64,000 nt of DNA from a bacterium (GCA_016124945.1 WGMT01000024.1:124001-188000); one strand, 5' to 3'. Shown: positions 45,184 to 54,630, counted from the first letter of the stretch. Numbers and translations: made by a program. Notes: generated from the letters alone by a model not told the origin.

Positions 45184-46122
45184 ATGAAAATTTCATCTGG
45201 ACATCAAAGCAAGTTCTTGCCGTTGTTCGTTTTTGCGTTTGTGGGGATAGCGATTCTCTACTCAGCACAGTTGGCACTGGCGGTGGACAATCCATCGTCG
45301 CCACAACAGAGCATTCCCGGTGGCCCGGCGGTGATCTACTTGCCTGCCGTTTACGATACCGAGCCAACCGCCACACCCGAACCGACAGCGACACCCCAAC
45401 CCACGGCCACTCCGGAGCCCACAGCCGAACCGACGCCTACCGACATTCCCGCCCTGACTTGCCCCACCTCTTCGGAACGTCAGTACACGTTGATCCCTGT
45501 GTTGCCACCGCCCGCGGACCACCCCGACGAATTGCACGGGGATCTGAACCTGGCGTTGCGCAGCTATGTGCCTGTCTCTGCCGCGTTGACCATTGTGGAC
45601 ATCGACGGCCCGTCAGACGGCGATCCGCCCTTCTTCCCCGCCATGTTTGGGGACGCACGTACCCCTGCTTTCACCTCGGCGCACCGCGTCTACGATTGGA
45701 ACTGGGCTTGTGGCGAGCGCGGCTGCCGCGGGGACAACCTGACTGCACGGGAAGTCACGCTGTTGGGGATGCGCACCGGCGAGGGCGAAGCTATCTCCTT
45801 CCCCAGCCGTGGCGCGCAGATCTACGGTGGCGGCTTTACGGCGTTGGTCCTTTACGCGTCGGAAGAGCGCATCACCCTCGGCTATACCCGCGACGACAGC
45901 GTTGCACCCGGCTACGCCGTCCATTTGGAAGGAGTCTGTGTTGATCCCAACCTGTTGGCGCTCTACCGGCAGGCCAACCAGGCCGGGCGCGGCAATCTGC
46001 CTGCACTGCGCAACGGTGAAATCCTGGGCACTGTGAAAGTGAACGAAGTGCTTGGCGCCATCCGCGATCGCGGCGATTTTATGGATCCGCGTGCGCGCAA
46101 AGATTGGTGGCGTGGCAGGTGA
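45184..46122 (+). CDS. Secreted protein with Pro-Thr linker
   Basis: A 312-residue protein with an N-terminal signal or anchor segment (LFVFAFVGIAILYSAQLALA), a 40-residue linker built of PTATPEPTATPQ-like repeats, and a C-terminal domain of about 220 residues containing four cysteines (WACGERGC among them). Its function is not recognised. AGGATC lies before the ATG. Its stop TGA leads straight into a GGGGATT-family stretch, and a strong hairpin follows. Confidence 0.72.
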   Translation: MKISSGHQSKFLPLFVFAFVGIAILYSAQLALAVDNPSSPQQSIPGGPAVIYLPAVYDTEPTATPEPTATPQPTATPEPTAEPTPTDIPALTCPTSSERQYTLIPVLPPPADHPDELHGDLNLALRSYVPVSAALTIVDIDGPSDGDPPFFPAMFGDARTPAFTSAHRVYDWNWACGERGCRGDNLTAREVTLLGMRTGEGEAISFPSRGAQIYGGGFTALVLYASEERITLGYTRDDSVAPGYAVHLEGVCVDPNLLALYRQANQAGRGNLPALRNGEILGTVKVNEVLGAIRDRGDFMDPRARKDWWRGR

Positions 46123-46294
46123 TTGGGGAGTGGGGCTAAAGGCTGTACTCGCGTAGAAATTAGAAAGTGAATAGTGTTGTTGATCGGGGAAACACAGTGC
46201 TGAATCTGTGTTTCCCCGATCCGTGTTTTCAGACTAGTCCACGTACCCAGAAGACGAAGTCTCCCCAGTCCCTAGTCCCCGGTCCCCAATCCCT
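46120..46294. repeat. Degenerate heptad element (GGGGATT family) between convergent genes
   Basis: The left stretch TGATTGGGGAGTGGGG (46120-46135) includes the stop codon of the 45184 gene. The right arm (46261-46294, CCCCAGTCCC-like units) includes the last codons of the convergent gene. The left arm has only two clear units, so it seems eroded. Confidence 0.65.
46182..46221. terminator. Bidirectional terminator-like hairpin
   Basis: GATCGGGGAAACACAG (46182-46197) pairs perfectly with 46206-46221 around an 8-base loop and is followed by CGTGTTTTC. It lies inside the spacer of the heptad element and separates convergent genes. Confidence 0.75.
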
Positions 46295-47300
46295 TTTCCG
46301 CCGTTAAATATTCGTGCAGCCAGCCGGGGACAGCGTCGGCCTGTTCAGTGCGGTAAGGCTCTTGAAGATTCGAGACGACCAGGTACCAGGTGAGGGCGCG
46401 GTTGACCATGCCGATGCGGTTGGCCAGGGCGAAGGCCGCTTGTAGATCGGCCCACCCGGCATAGCGAGACCACGGACGCAGGTAGGCGTCGCGCAGTTGA
46501 TCGAGCGCCGGGTCGCCGGGCTGGAGTTGCATGGTGTAGGCGGCGCTGCGCAGGCCAACCACCAGCGAGAAGAAGGGATGCGCAACACAGCTTTCGCCCC
46601 AATCGGCGAAGGTGATGCGGCCGATGCTGTCTGTGTCGTCAAAGAAGATATTGCCGTCGTGAAAATCGTCGTGGTGTAGCGTTTCGGGGATGCCGTAGTT
46701 GGCGAGTTCGGTACAGAGCTGACGGAAACGGGGCAGATGCGCCTGCAATTCGTTGTACTCGTTGGCGGAGAGGCCGTCTTCGTGTTCGATGCAGAGCGCG
46801 TCCACGTCTTCGAGCAGCCGCGCCAGTTGATCAGGCAACGTGACCAAGCCTCGATCCAAGACGTTGAGATCAAGGAGTTGCTGGGCGCGCGGGATCATGT
46901 CGACTTGTACCTGGGCGTAAAGCGTGAGGCAGCGTTGCCAGCGTTGGCCCTGTCCTTCGTGCTGTACAAGACTGCGCAGCGAGACGCCGCTGCCCCGCAT
47001 CAGAAACCATCCACTCTCTAGATCGGTTGCCAACACCACGGGCATGCAGTCCGGACGCCAACGCGCCAGCGATTGTGTCAGCGCTGCTTCATGTCCAAGC
47101 ATCGGCGCAGTGGCTTTGAAATAGAGGATGCCCTGGTTGGTGGGCACTTGCAGCACCGTCGACCAGGGGCGGACGTGCGGCTGTGTCACCTCGTCCACCA
47201 ACTGCAACCCGAGAAGTGTCACCGTCTCATCGATCCACGAAACGGCACGCTTGATCCATCCTGGTTGCGACCACGGCAAAGAAACGGGCGGATTGGTCAA
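46272..47300 (-). CDS. Aminoglycoside phosphotransferase/choline kinase-like protein
   Basis: A 342-residue APH-fold protein. The catalytic loop is LHHDDFHDGNIFF (HxDxxxxN) and the metal-binding DFG-like triad is in FADWGE. The N-lobe contains ILYFKA with the ATP-binding Lys. Substrates of such proteins range from antibiotics to choline and sugars; none is indicated. The start is TTG at 47300 with GAGGAT upstream. The last six residues (GLGTGD) are encoded by the right arm of the heptad element, and the natural end is probably near YLTAEK. Confidence 0.82.
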   Translation of the reverse strand: MTNPPVSLPWSQPGWIKRAVSWIDETVTLLGLQLVDEVTQPHVRPWSTVLQVPTNQGILYFKATAPMLGHEAALTQSLARWRPDCMPVVLATDLESGWFLMRGSGVSLRSLVQHEGQGQRWQRCLTLYAQVQVDMIPRAQQLLDLNVLDRGLVTLPDQLARLLEDVDALCIEHEDGLSANEYNELQAHLPRFRQLCTELANYGIPETLHHDDFHDGNIFFDDTDSIGRITFADWGESCVAHPFFSLVVGLRSAAYTMQLQPGDPALDQLRDAYLRPWSRYAGWADLQAAFALANRIGMVNRALTWYLVVSNLQEPYRTEQADAVPGWLHEYLTAEKGLGTGD

Positions 47301-47385
47301 AACGATCCTCGCTGAACAGAATCAAAGTGCAGAGTAACTGCCGTTCATTCTGACAGAAAAGTGCACTTGCAACAAGAGTCCGTCG

Positions 47386-48204
47386 TCAACTATACAGCCG
47401 TACACAATTCTTCGTCTCTTTTGCGGCGTAGAGCGCTTTGTCGGCCTGCCCGAGTAGAATCGAGATGTTGGGGATCGATGGCGAAAAGGCGCGAACACCG
47501 GCGCTCATGGTCACAGGGACAGGCTCACTCTGGAGGAACAGGGGAGTTTCGGCGATATGCCGGCGTATACGTTCAGCAAATTCCAGCGCTTTTGCCGGGG
47601 TGGCGTTGGGAAGAATGTAGGCAAATTCTTCGCCACCGTATCGGGCGAAAATGTCGGTGCTGCGTGAGTTTGCCCGGCATAGTTGGCTCACATGCGCCAG
47701 GACGGCGTCGCCGACATGGTGCCCGTACTGATCATTGATCTGCTTGAAGTCGTCTAAATCAAAGATGATCACGGCGAAAGGACGGTCGAAGTGTATGGCG
47801 TCCTCGAAGATCTGTTCCAGCCGCTCAATAAAGTGACGGCGGTTGAAGCTCTGTGTCATCGAGTCGACGATAGACAATCGATATAGCTCGCCTTGAGAGC
47901 GTATCAATTCGTCGATCAGATGAAAGTTGAAGTAGATAAAAGGCGTGAGCAGAAGGTGGACGAGTATTGTTAGGAGAATGCCCGGCAGCAGTGGCAGCGC
48001 GAAAAAGGTAGCCACCCGCACCACCATGCCCATTATGATCACAAAGAGCAGGAACACATGAAGCGCTGTCGTCCATCCTGGGCCGAAACGCGAGAGCAAC
48101 GAGATACCTGTCACCAATCGCGCCAGCCGTACCCATGCAGCGCGAAACGACATGCGCTTGTCTGTGGGGCGACTGAAAGAGTGGGGGAGTTCTGCAGAGA
48201 TCAT
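47386..48204 (-). CDS. Membrane-bound diguanylate cyclase (GGDEF)
   Basis: A 272-residue protein with two or three N-terminal membrane segments (residues about 35-95) and a GGDEF domain. The active-site motif is GGEEF, with FDLDDFKQINDQYGH before it, so it should make cyclic di-GMP from GTP. An RxxD inhibitory site (RSTD) lies five residues upstream of GGEEF, so product feedback is expected. ATG 48204 is chosen for the AAGG upstream; 48231 has none. Confidence 0.92.
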   Translation of the reverse strand: MISAELPHSFSRPTDKRMSFRAAWVRLARLVTGISLLSRFGPGWTTALHVFLLFVIIMGMVVRVATFFALPLLPGILLTILVHLLLTPFIYFNFHLIDELIRSQGELYRLSIVDSMTQSFNRRHFIERLEQIFEDAIHFDRPFAVIIFDLDDFKQINDQYGHHVGDAVLAHVSQLCRANSRSTDIFARYGGEEFAYILPNATPAKALEFAERIRRHIAETPLFLQSEPVPVTMSAGVRAFSPSIPNISILLGQADKALYAAKETKNCVRLYS

Positions 48205-48459
48205 TCGTTGATACCTTACTTGACGAAACATAAGGGCACGTGTGGGGCAGAAAGAAAGCTTGCCAATGAAGCGACGTGTGCTTTCGCTCCACTCGTACTC
48301 TGTGTAGTTGCTATTTATTGTGCTTCAGTACGTAAAATCTTAATTTTATCTATAAGATGTGCCTAGTCTACATCAATATCGACAAGGGCAAAGGGCGCAC
48401 AGCTTACGGAATGGTTGCAATATTCTGCGCTGTGTTTCGGTCGACAGCCCACAAAAAGA

Positions 48460-48489
48460 GGACGCCCCACGCGCACCTGCGGGGCGTCC
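48460..48489 (-). terminator. Intrinsic terminator
   Basis: GGACGCCCC (48460-48468) pairs with GGGGCGTCC (48481-48489). On the minus strand the stem is followed by CTCTTTTTG. It ends the membrane-protein gene at 48539. The rest of the 48205-48538 gap should hold the GGDEF promoter, but none was picked out with confidence. Confidence 0.85.
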
Positions 48490-48538
48490 CCAATCGTGGC
48501 TATTCAGTTTCTATAGTTGCAGTTTCTATGGTTCAGGA

Positions 48539-49453
48539 TCAGGCCGCGCCGCCCTCCACGCCAGGAACCGCCGGTGTCGTCCATGTGCGCCAGGCCAGTG
48601 TCCACAAAGTGGAGAAGTAGGCAGCCATGGCGCCGTTGAAGAGCCAGATGATGGGCCAGAGCAAAAAACAGAGTGCTGCAATCAACCCTGGCAACACCAG
48701 GAGAATGCCCAACAGAATGCCGATTGCAATCTGGATGACGAAGAGAATGGCGGCTGAACCCAGATTGGCGCCCAGCACGTCCACGCCGCGCCGATAGGAA
48801 TCGACGACGCCGGTGCCCTCCAACATACACGCTCGTTCAGCAAAGGTACGCAGTAGCCCCAGGATCAGAGCGAAAGGCAGGGCGATACAGGCCAGTGTGC
48901 CGATCAGCGCCAGTGCGCCTGCGCCAAATGGCATCCCCACATCACCGCCAAAGACGGCAGCCATGCCGCCACTGGTGAGGAACGCCCCCAGCCCCGCCAC
49001 AAAGATAATCAATCCTGGGATGGCCGGGATCAGGCTAATGCCCAGTAGATGTCCTGCCCGTGCCATGCCTGCCTGCCATGCTGCTCCAAACGACGACGAC
49101 ATGCCATTCTCAATGTCGTTGACGCTTGCAACCAGGCCACCGCGGGCGATGGTGCCTATGGCCCACAATGCAAGCCCAAGGATCAGCGCGAAACAGAGCA
49201 CAAAGGGAATCACAGCCATTGCAATGCCGGCTGCCGGTCCAAAATCAATGTCGGGAGGGCGCACCTGGCCGAAGTCTGGCATCTGCCCTTCAAACTCTGA
49301 AAAATCACTTTCGTCCATGCGCCAATTGGTGTTGCTGCCACCACCGCCGCCACCAATCCCACCGCTTAGCGCAGCCAACACGCCTACCAGGATCAGAAAT
49401 GGGTAGCGGGTAACAATCTCAAAAGCTCGCTGCAAAATCCGGCTGTAATCCAT
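48539..49453 (-). CDS. Multi-pass membrane protein
   Basis: A 304-residue integral membrane protein with about six hydrophobic segments and a Gly-rich loop near residue 35 (GGIGGGGGG). The layout resembles DUF4013-like and glycerophosphodiesterase-membrane-domain proteins. The start at 49453 has AAAGGAG upstream; the longer frame to 49627 would be encoded by the repeat region. The function is unknown. Confidence 0.75.
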   Translation of the reverse strand: MDYSRILQRAFEIVTRYPFLILVGVLAALSGGIGGGGGGSNTNWRMDESDFSEFEGQMPDFGQVRPPDIDFGPAAGIAMAVIPFVLCFALILGLALWAIGTIARGGLVASVNDIENGMSSSFGAAWQAGMARAGHLLGISLIPAIPGLIIFVAGLGAFLTSGGMAAVFGGDVGMPFGAGALALIGTLACIALPFALILGLLRTFAERACMLEGTGVVDSYRRGVDVLGANLGSAAILFVIQIAIGILLGILLVLPGLIAALCFLLWPIIWLFNGAMAAYFSTLWTLAWRTWTTPAVPGVEGGAA

Positions 49454-49482
49454 GAGGGATCTCCTTTGGGGAAAGGTGGGTT

Positions 49483-49558
49483 GATGCGATGAAGCGATGA
49501 AGCGATGAAGCGAGGCTCTTGACGTTCGTCCTCCGTCTTTCGTCCTCCGTCCTCTTTC
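49483..49558. repeat. Two short-unit arrays (8-base and 7-base)
   Basis: GATGAAGC-type 8-base units run from about 49483 to 49512. Five 7-base units related to the NGACGAC family (GTCCTCC/GTCTTTC type) occupy 49524-49558. Neither has a clear complementary arm here. They lie upstream of the membrane-protein start. Confidence 0.65.
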
Positions 49559-49602
49559 ACTACGTACTGCACCGCAAAACGTTTCTCCTTCATTCAACAC
49601 AA

Positions 49603-49639
49603 AAAGATCCGCCGGTGCATCATGCATCCGCGGATCTTT
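49603..49639 (-). terminator. Terminator after the aminotransferase gene
   Basis: AAAGATCCGC (49603-49612) pairs with GCGGATCTTT (49630-49639), with a further partly palindromic loop (TGCATCATGCA). On the minus strand TTTTTGTGTT follows. Confidence 0.82.
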
Positions 49640-49700
49640 GGGCTAGGCTAGAAGACAGTTGTCCTCACGTCAATTGTTGTAGGTTGGCGCATAGCTGGAC

Positions 49701-49716
49701 ACTACGCACTACGCCT
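49701..49716. repeat. Heptad remnant at the aminotransferase stop
   Basis: ACTACGCACTACGCC is two units of the TAGTGCG family on the minus strand. The TAG stop of the aminotransferase gene (49711-49709) is the start of one unit. No second arm was found nearby. Confidence 0.55.
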
Positions 49717-50902
49717 CAAAATACCCCTTCAGCGCCGCCAAACCGGCATGGATTGCAGGCACATCGATCCCCGAGTAGGCCAGGCGAATGAATTGCTGTG
49801 TTTCCCTCGCCACAGGACGGCCGAAGTGTTTACGTGTGCAGAACGAGACATTGGCCTCAGTCAATGCGCCCCGCATTAGGTCGTTAACATCTGTCAACCC
49901 CTTGCGCGCCATGATTTTGGTGACATTGGGGAAGAGGTAGAAGGTGCTTTCGGGTGCTGCAATGGAAATGCCGTCAATGTTGTTGAGCCCGGCCACGGCA
50001 GCGTCACGGCGGCGGCGCAACTCGGCCAGAATGGCATCTGGGCCACTGGTGTCGCTCTGAATCGCCCCCACCATGGCACGCTGGATAAAGTGTGTGGTGC
50101 AGCTTTCTGCATTCGTGTTGAACTTGTTGATCACGTCGATCACGGCTTTTGGCCCGATGGCCGCGCCACAACGCCAGCCGGTCATGGCGAAGCGCTTGGA
50201 ACAGGTGTAGAGGATCACCGTGCGCTCGTACATGCCGGGAAGATTGACGATGCACAACGGCTCGCCGCTATAACGCATTTCGTGGTAGGCGTCGTCGCTC
50301 ATCACCCACAGATCGTGTTCGATGGCAATCTGCGCCAGCGCTTCCATCTCTTGGCGTGTCGATTGCGCACCGGTGGGATTCTGATAGTTGTTGTAGATCA
50401 GCACCTTGGTGCGTGGCGTAATCGAGTGGCGGATGGCCTTCATGTCTAGATCAAAGCCGCTTTCGGTTTCGATGTAGCCGTAGGGCACCGCCACACCGCC
50501 CTGATACTCGATCTGCGATTCGTAGATGGGGTAGCCAGGATTGGGATAGAGCACCTCATCGCCAGGATCCATCACCGCGGCCAGGAACTTGCCGATTACC
50601 GGTTTGCCGCCGGGCTGGATCGAGACATGCTCCGCGCTGTAGTGGACACCGCGTTTGCTGCCCACGTCGGCGGCAAGTTCGGCGCGCAGTTCGGCGATTC
50701 CTGCGCCGGCGCAGTAGCCGGTGTAGCCGTCGGCGATGGCTTTCACCGTCGCTTCTACAATGTTGGCCGGTGTAGGAATGTTGATATCGCCCAGGTGAAA
50801 GGGATAGACCTTGTGGCCCTTGGCCGCCCACTCAGCCGCCGCCGCCGACACGGCAAAGGCTGTCTCTGTGCCCAATTTATCCAACTGCGATGCTAATTTC
50901 AT
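49709..50902 (-). CDS. Class I/II PLP aminotransferase
   Basis: A 397-residue fold-type I aminotransferase. Landmarks are PGYPIYESQIEY, NYQNPTGAQ with the cofactor-binding Asn, SDDAYHEMRY with the ring-pairing Asp, and CSKRFAMTGWRCG with the PLP Lys. It resembles aspartate/alanine-type enzymes; the substrate is open. The start at 50902 is the first Met of the frame. A terminator lies 70 bases beyond the stop. Confidence 0.92.
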   Translation of the reverse strand: MKLASQLDKLGTETAFAVSAAAAEWAAKGHKVYPFHLGDINIPTPANIVEATVKAIADGYTGYCAGAGIAELRAELAADVGSKRGVHYSAEHVSIQPGGKPVIGKFLAAVMDPGDEVLYPNPGYPIYESQIEYQGGVAVPYGYIETESGFDLDMKAIRHSITPRTKVLIYNNYQNPTGAQSTRQEMEALAQIAIEHDLWVMSDDAYHEMRYSGEPLCIVNLPGMYERTVILYTCSKRFAMTGWRCGAAIGPKAVIDVINKFNTNAESCTTHFIQRAMVGAIQSDTSGPDAILAELRRRRDAAVAGLNNIDGISIAAPESTFYLFPNVTKIMARKGLTDVNDLMRGALTEANVSFCTRKHFGRPVARETQQFIRLAYSGIDVPAIHAGLAALKGYFEA

Positions 50903-50982
50903 GGGGTTTCCTCAAGTGAAAGGTGGATGCTGGAACCAATTGTTGTTTCTTTCACTATAGCAGGAAATGGGGGAGAAGGGGA

Positions 50983-51080
50983 GATTGGGGGGTTAGGGAT
51001 CGGGGACTGGGGATCGGGTAGAGCAGACTCGCTCTACCCGATCCCCAGTCCCTAATCCCCAGTCCTTAATCCCCAATCCC
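50983..51080. repeat. Heptad hairpin element (GGGGATT family)
   Basis: Left arm 50983-51024 and right arm 51031-51080 are complementary GGGGATT/GGGGACT-type arrays closing on GTAGAGC/GCTCTAC with a 6-base loop. The right arm is longer by about one unit. It ends 1 base before the stop codon of the minus-strand permease (51082-51084). Confidence 0.85.
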
Positions 51081-51081
51081 A

Positions 51082-52320
51082 TCAACTCCGAACGGCGCGG
51101 AACAGGCTCTGCCAGTTCAGCGAAGAACTCGAAAGCAGTGTGTCGGCGCGGAAGAAACGGGCGGCAAGTAGGATGGCCAGGTAGGTGGTGATGGCCAGTG
51201 CCGCAACACCGACAACCGGCTGCCACAGTGGCACGTCGGTGGCCGCCAGCCGGGCGATCATCGACGGCGGCGACGTGAGCGGGAAGAGGCTCAGCGTGAC
51301 GGCCAGCGTGCTATCCGGCGCGTTGGCGATGAATCCGTTTAGCCACACCGGGATAATCAGTGGTAGGAGCACGGCAAAGGAGAACTGATTGGCCTCGCGT
51401 GATGTCGGTGCCAACGCGCCCAACGCGCCCATTAACGAGGCGTAGAGGATGAAGCCCAACAGCACATACACCATTGTCCACGCGATGAAGCCCGGCGGAA
51501 GCTGTAGCGACACCGCCGTGTCTAACAGCGTACTCGACTGTTCGGCAAAGAGCAGACTTGCCGTCAACCAGAGGCTCATCTGCACCAACGCCACTACACA
51601 CAGCCCCAGGATCTTGCCCAGCATCAACTCGCGAGGACGTAGGCTGAGCAACAGCACTTCGACAGTGCGGTTTTCTTTCTCGCGCGAGACGCTGCGCAGC
51701 ATGTAGCCACTGCTCATCACCAATACAAAGAAGAGCAGCATCGTTGCTACAATCGCCACAATGGAGGCCGGTGGTGTCATAACGGTAGGGCCGGCATCGG
51801 CGTTCTCTGTTGTCGGCACTGTCAATGGCGATTGTTGCATCTCGCGCAGCGGATCGCTTACCAACGCCCAGCGACTGTCATCGGCCCCAATCAGGTTGTA
51901 GTTGAGAATCGTCTGCAGCAGCCCTTGATTGGTAACGGCCATCGGCTGGTAATCGCGCTGGACCAACGTGATCAACCCACTCTCCACATAGTCCACTGCG
52001 ATGACGTAATACTCTGCGATCTCGCCTGCTTCCAGCGCCGACATGGCTGCCGCTTCGGAAGGGTAGGCTTGTACCGTCTCCGCGGGGATGTCGGACGGCA
52101 GCGTCTCGATCAGCCCAGAAAGGTCGACATAGGTTGTTGCCGTGGGCTCGACACTCTCCTGGCGCTCTTCCGCGTTGCCGCGACCGTTATCGGCAAGGAA
52201 TTGACTCCCAAAAGTCAACACCAGGATGAAGAGTGGGAAGAAGATTGTCAGCATCCAGAACGACGGTTTCGACAACAGTGTACGAATTTCAAAGGTGGCA
52301 ACCGTAAACACATTGCGCAT
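51082..52320 (-). CDS. ABC-2 type transporter permease (NatB-like)
   Basis: A 412-residue ABC-2 permease. An N-terminal membrane segment (PSFWMLTIFFPLFILVLTFG) is followed by a large outer loop of about 150 residues and a cluster of membrane segments in the C-terminal half, with SREKENRTVEVLLLSLRP between. This is the NatB/YhaP-type layout for export or Na+ extrusion. It is the intact partner of the frameshifted permease just upstream (stop 52327) and of the ATPase at 53514. Confidence 0.9.
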   Translation of the reverse strand: MRNVFTVATFEIRTLLSKPSFWMLTIFFPLFILVLTFGSQFLADNGRGNAEERQESVEPTATTYVDLSGLIETLPSDIPAETVQAYPSEAAAMSALEAGEIAEYYVIAVDYVESGLITLVQRDYQPMAVTNQGLLQTILNYNLIGADDSRWALVSDPLREMQQSPLTVPTTENADAGPTVMTPPASIVAIVATMLLFFVLVMSSGYMLRSVSREKENRTVEVLLLSLRPRELMLGKILGLCVVALVQMSLWLTASLLFAEQSSTLLDTAVSLQLPPGFIAWTMVYVLLGFILYASLMGALGALAPTSREANQFSFAVLLPLIIPVWLNGFIANAPDSTLAVTLSLFPLTSPPSMIARLAATDVPLWQPVVGVAALAITTYLAILLAARFFRADTLLSSSSLNWQSLFRAVRS

Positions 52321-52326
52321 AGTAAA

Positions 52327-53521
52327 TTACCTTCCTTGCAGCGTTTCTGCAATGCTTCTGAGCGAAAGCGGCTGCCCATAGCGCAGCATACCGGCGTGGA
52401 AAATCCGCGTTGCCAACCACATCATCAGCACAGCGCTCACCACCAGGATGCTCCAACTGGCGACCAACTGCCAGACTGGAATCGTGCCAATCGCCCAGCG
52501 CAGCGTCACCGTGATAAACGCCGTGGTGGGGAAGAGTGTAAAGCCGATGCTGATCGGGCTTTCAGGTGAATTCATCAGCACTGGCAGCACAAAGAGAGGA
52601 AGCACAAAGAGCATGTTGAGCAGACCGGCCACCTGTTGCCCCTGCCTCACTTCGGTGACAGCCGCGCCGATGGCGGTCATCATCCCCGCCACCAGTGTGT
52701 AAGAGGGCAGGAAGAAGACCATTACCAGCCCCAACAGTGCCCAGGGAACGTCGATCCCCTGGAGAAAGGGCCAGAAGCGGCTGCCTACAATGATCGCCAC
52801 CACAATCGCGCCACCCCAGATCACAATCTGGGTCAACGCCAGCGCCATCAGCCCCAACGATTTGCCGCCGATTAAGGCAATGGGCCGAACCGTTGTCACG
52901 AGGACCTCCATGGTGCGGTTTTCCTTCTCTTCTGCCACCACCTGGAGCAGATACCCGGCTGAACTCATCACCGCCACAATGAAAAGCATGGCCGCCATGA
53001 AGGGCAAGAGGAAGGCAAGGATCGGGCTGGTGCCCAATGACCGGCTGCCGTCGGCGTTGCGGATGGCCAACTCCGCGCCGTTGACCAGGCGCGCCTGTGC
53101 TTCGGGCGAGAGATCCTGTACAAGCCCGGCGCGCAGCCATTGGCGGAAGTCTCCTTGCGCCGACCGGCTGGGCGCGTCTTCGTTGTAGACGAGCTGCACC
53201 TGTCCGCCATTGAGATAATCAGCGGGAACGACGTAGTAGGCGTCGATTTCGCCTGCGGTTAAGGCGGCGCGAGCGGCGTCCTCGCTTGCGTAGGCGGCCA
53301 TGGGCGTCTCGAAATCGCCCTGGGGTTTCAGGGCTACATCGAGGATCTGCGCCTGATCGACATAGCCCAACGTCGCCGCTTCGGATTGTGCGCCCAGCAG
53401 GAAGCCCAACCCCATCGCCAAGGCGATTAAGAGTGGGAAAGCCCAGGGTGCTAAGCAGAAAGCTACGTCGCCGCGCCAGCCGGGTGTACTCGTGCTTTGC
53501 CAGCAACCAAAGGTTACGCAT
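52327..53521 (-). pseudogene. ABC-2 type permease (NatB-like), frameshifted
   Basis: The N-terminus is in one frame from ATG 53521 (MRNLWLLAKHEYTRLARRRS, then FLLSTLGFP). The rest is in another frame (LLIALAMGLGFLLGAQ to the stop at 52327). One extra base near 53432-53440, in the minus-strand context TTTCCCACTC, accounts for it; removing it restores STLGFPLLIALAMG and a protein of about 398 residues like its neighbour. The ATG overlaps the ATPase stop by 8 bases. It may be a true mutation, a programmed shift or a sequencing error. The C-terminal frame is otherwise intact (EEKENRTMEVLVTTVRPIAL). Confidence 0.78.
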
Positions 53522-54476
53522 GGACAGGCTCCTCTTCGTCTCGGATCTTTTCTCGTTTCACCGGCATCCCCTGATCCTGTACCGTCTGTACGAAGATGTC
53601 TTCGAGCGAGGGCTCGCTGATTTCGAAGCGTTCGACAGTAAAGCCGTCGCGCACAGCCAGCGCGCGGAAGATCTCTTGCGGGCTGGTGCCGGGTTTCAAT
53701 CCAATCTGCCACATTCCGTTTTCGCGATGCACCTGAAGCACACCGGGCAGCGACTCAAAATCGCCCTGACCCTGCACGCTGACGGCGTTGCCGGCAAAGT
53801 TGCGTTTGATCTCGCTCACCGGCCCGTAGAGGACACTGCGCCCTCGGTTGATGAGCACGATGCGTGTACAAAGTTCTTCCACCTGGTGCATCTGGTGGTT
53901 GGACATGATGATCGTCTTGCCACGGTCGCGCTCCTCTTCAAGGATGTCTTTGACCATGCGCGTGTTCACCGGATCCAAACCCGAAAATGGCTCATCGACT
54001 ACAATCAAATCGGGATTGTGGACGAGGGTGGAGATGAGTTGGGCTTTCTGTTGCATGCCTTTACTCAACTCCTGGAGCTTTTTGTTGCGGTGTGCGGCCA
54101 GATCAAGACGCTCCAGCCACGGTTGCAGCTGCTTGCGTGCCTCGCTGCTGCTCAGCCCTTTCAGCGTGGCCAGGAAGATCAGCGTCGGCTCCAGTTTTTC
54201 GTCTTTGTAGAGGCCGCGCTCCTCTGGCATGTAGCCGATGCGCTGTTTCTTATCCTCGGTGAGTGGACCACCCCACAGCGAGATTTTGCCGGCGTCAGGT
54301 CTGAAGATGTCCATCATCATGCGGATGCTGGTGGTCTTCCCCGCGCCGTTAGGCCCCAAAAGACCGAAGATCTCGCCGGGGTAGACGTTGAACGAGACGT
54401 CGCTTACGGCTTCCACTCGGCCAAAACGCTTTTGCAGGCCGGCGACAGAGACGGTTGGATTTTTCTGTTCGAGCAT
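53514..54476 (-). CDS. ABC transporter ATP-binding protein (NatA-like)
   Basis: A 320-residue ATPase. It has Walker A GPNGAGKTT, signature LSKGMQQK (in place of LSGGQ, as in NatA/YhaQ-type proteins), Walker B LIVVDEPFSGLDP and a C-terminal DUF4162-like domain. It powers the two ABC-2 permeases downstream. The start at 54476 follows AAGGAAAT. The substrate is probably Na+ or a small toxic compound, by family analogy only. Confidence 0.92.
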   Translation of the reverse strand: MLEQKNPTVSVAGLQKRFGRVEAVSDVSFNVYPGEIFGLLGPNGAGKTTSIRMMMDIFRPDAGKISLWGGPLTEDKKQRIGYMPEERGLYKDEKLEPTLIFLATLKGLSSSEARKQLQPWLERLDLAAHRNKKLQELSKGMQQKAQLISTLVHNPDLIVVDEPFSGLDPVNTRMVKDILEEERDRGKTIIMSNHQMHQVEELCTRIVLINRGRSVLYGPVSEIKRNFAGNAVSVQGQGDFESLPGVLQVHRENGMWQIGLKPGTSPQEIFRALAVRDGFTVERFEISEPSLEDIFVQTVQDQGMPVKREKIRDEEEPVHA

Positions 54477-54514
54477 GGCTGATTTCCTTCTTTTTGACGA
54501 TGCCGCTAATGGAT

Positions 54515-54547
54515 ACGGGACCACGGGCGAACGCGCCGTGGCCCCGT
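54515..54547. terminator. GC-rich hairpin upstream of the ATPase gene
   Basis: ACGGGACCACGG (54515-54526) pairs with CCGTGGCCCCGT (54536-54547) with one mismatch. It lies between the serine hydrolase stop and the ATPase start on the minus strand. Without a T-run it is only a possible terminator. Confidence 0.45.
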
Positions 54548-54630
54548 GTCACTTGAATGGCGTGTTTAACTAGGTGTTAGGTTAACGGATCACAGACAGC
54601 CTATCCCGTAAGCTGCCAGACATTTGGCTG

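Noticed and set aside
49454-49627. Longer N-terminus of the membrane protein at 48539
   Set aside because: The extra 58 codons are encoded by the 8-base and 7-base arrays, and AAAGGAG sits before ATG 49453.
53522-53712. Extension of the frameshifted permease frame upstream to 53712
   Set aside because: The frame upstream of the shift is the antisense-like shadow of the ATPase gene; the true N-terminus is in the other frame from 53521.
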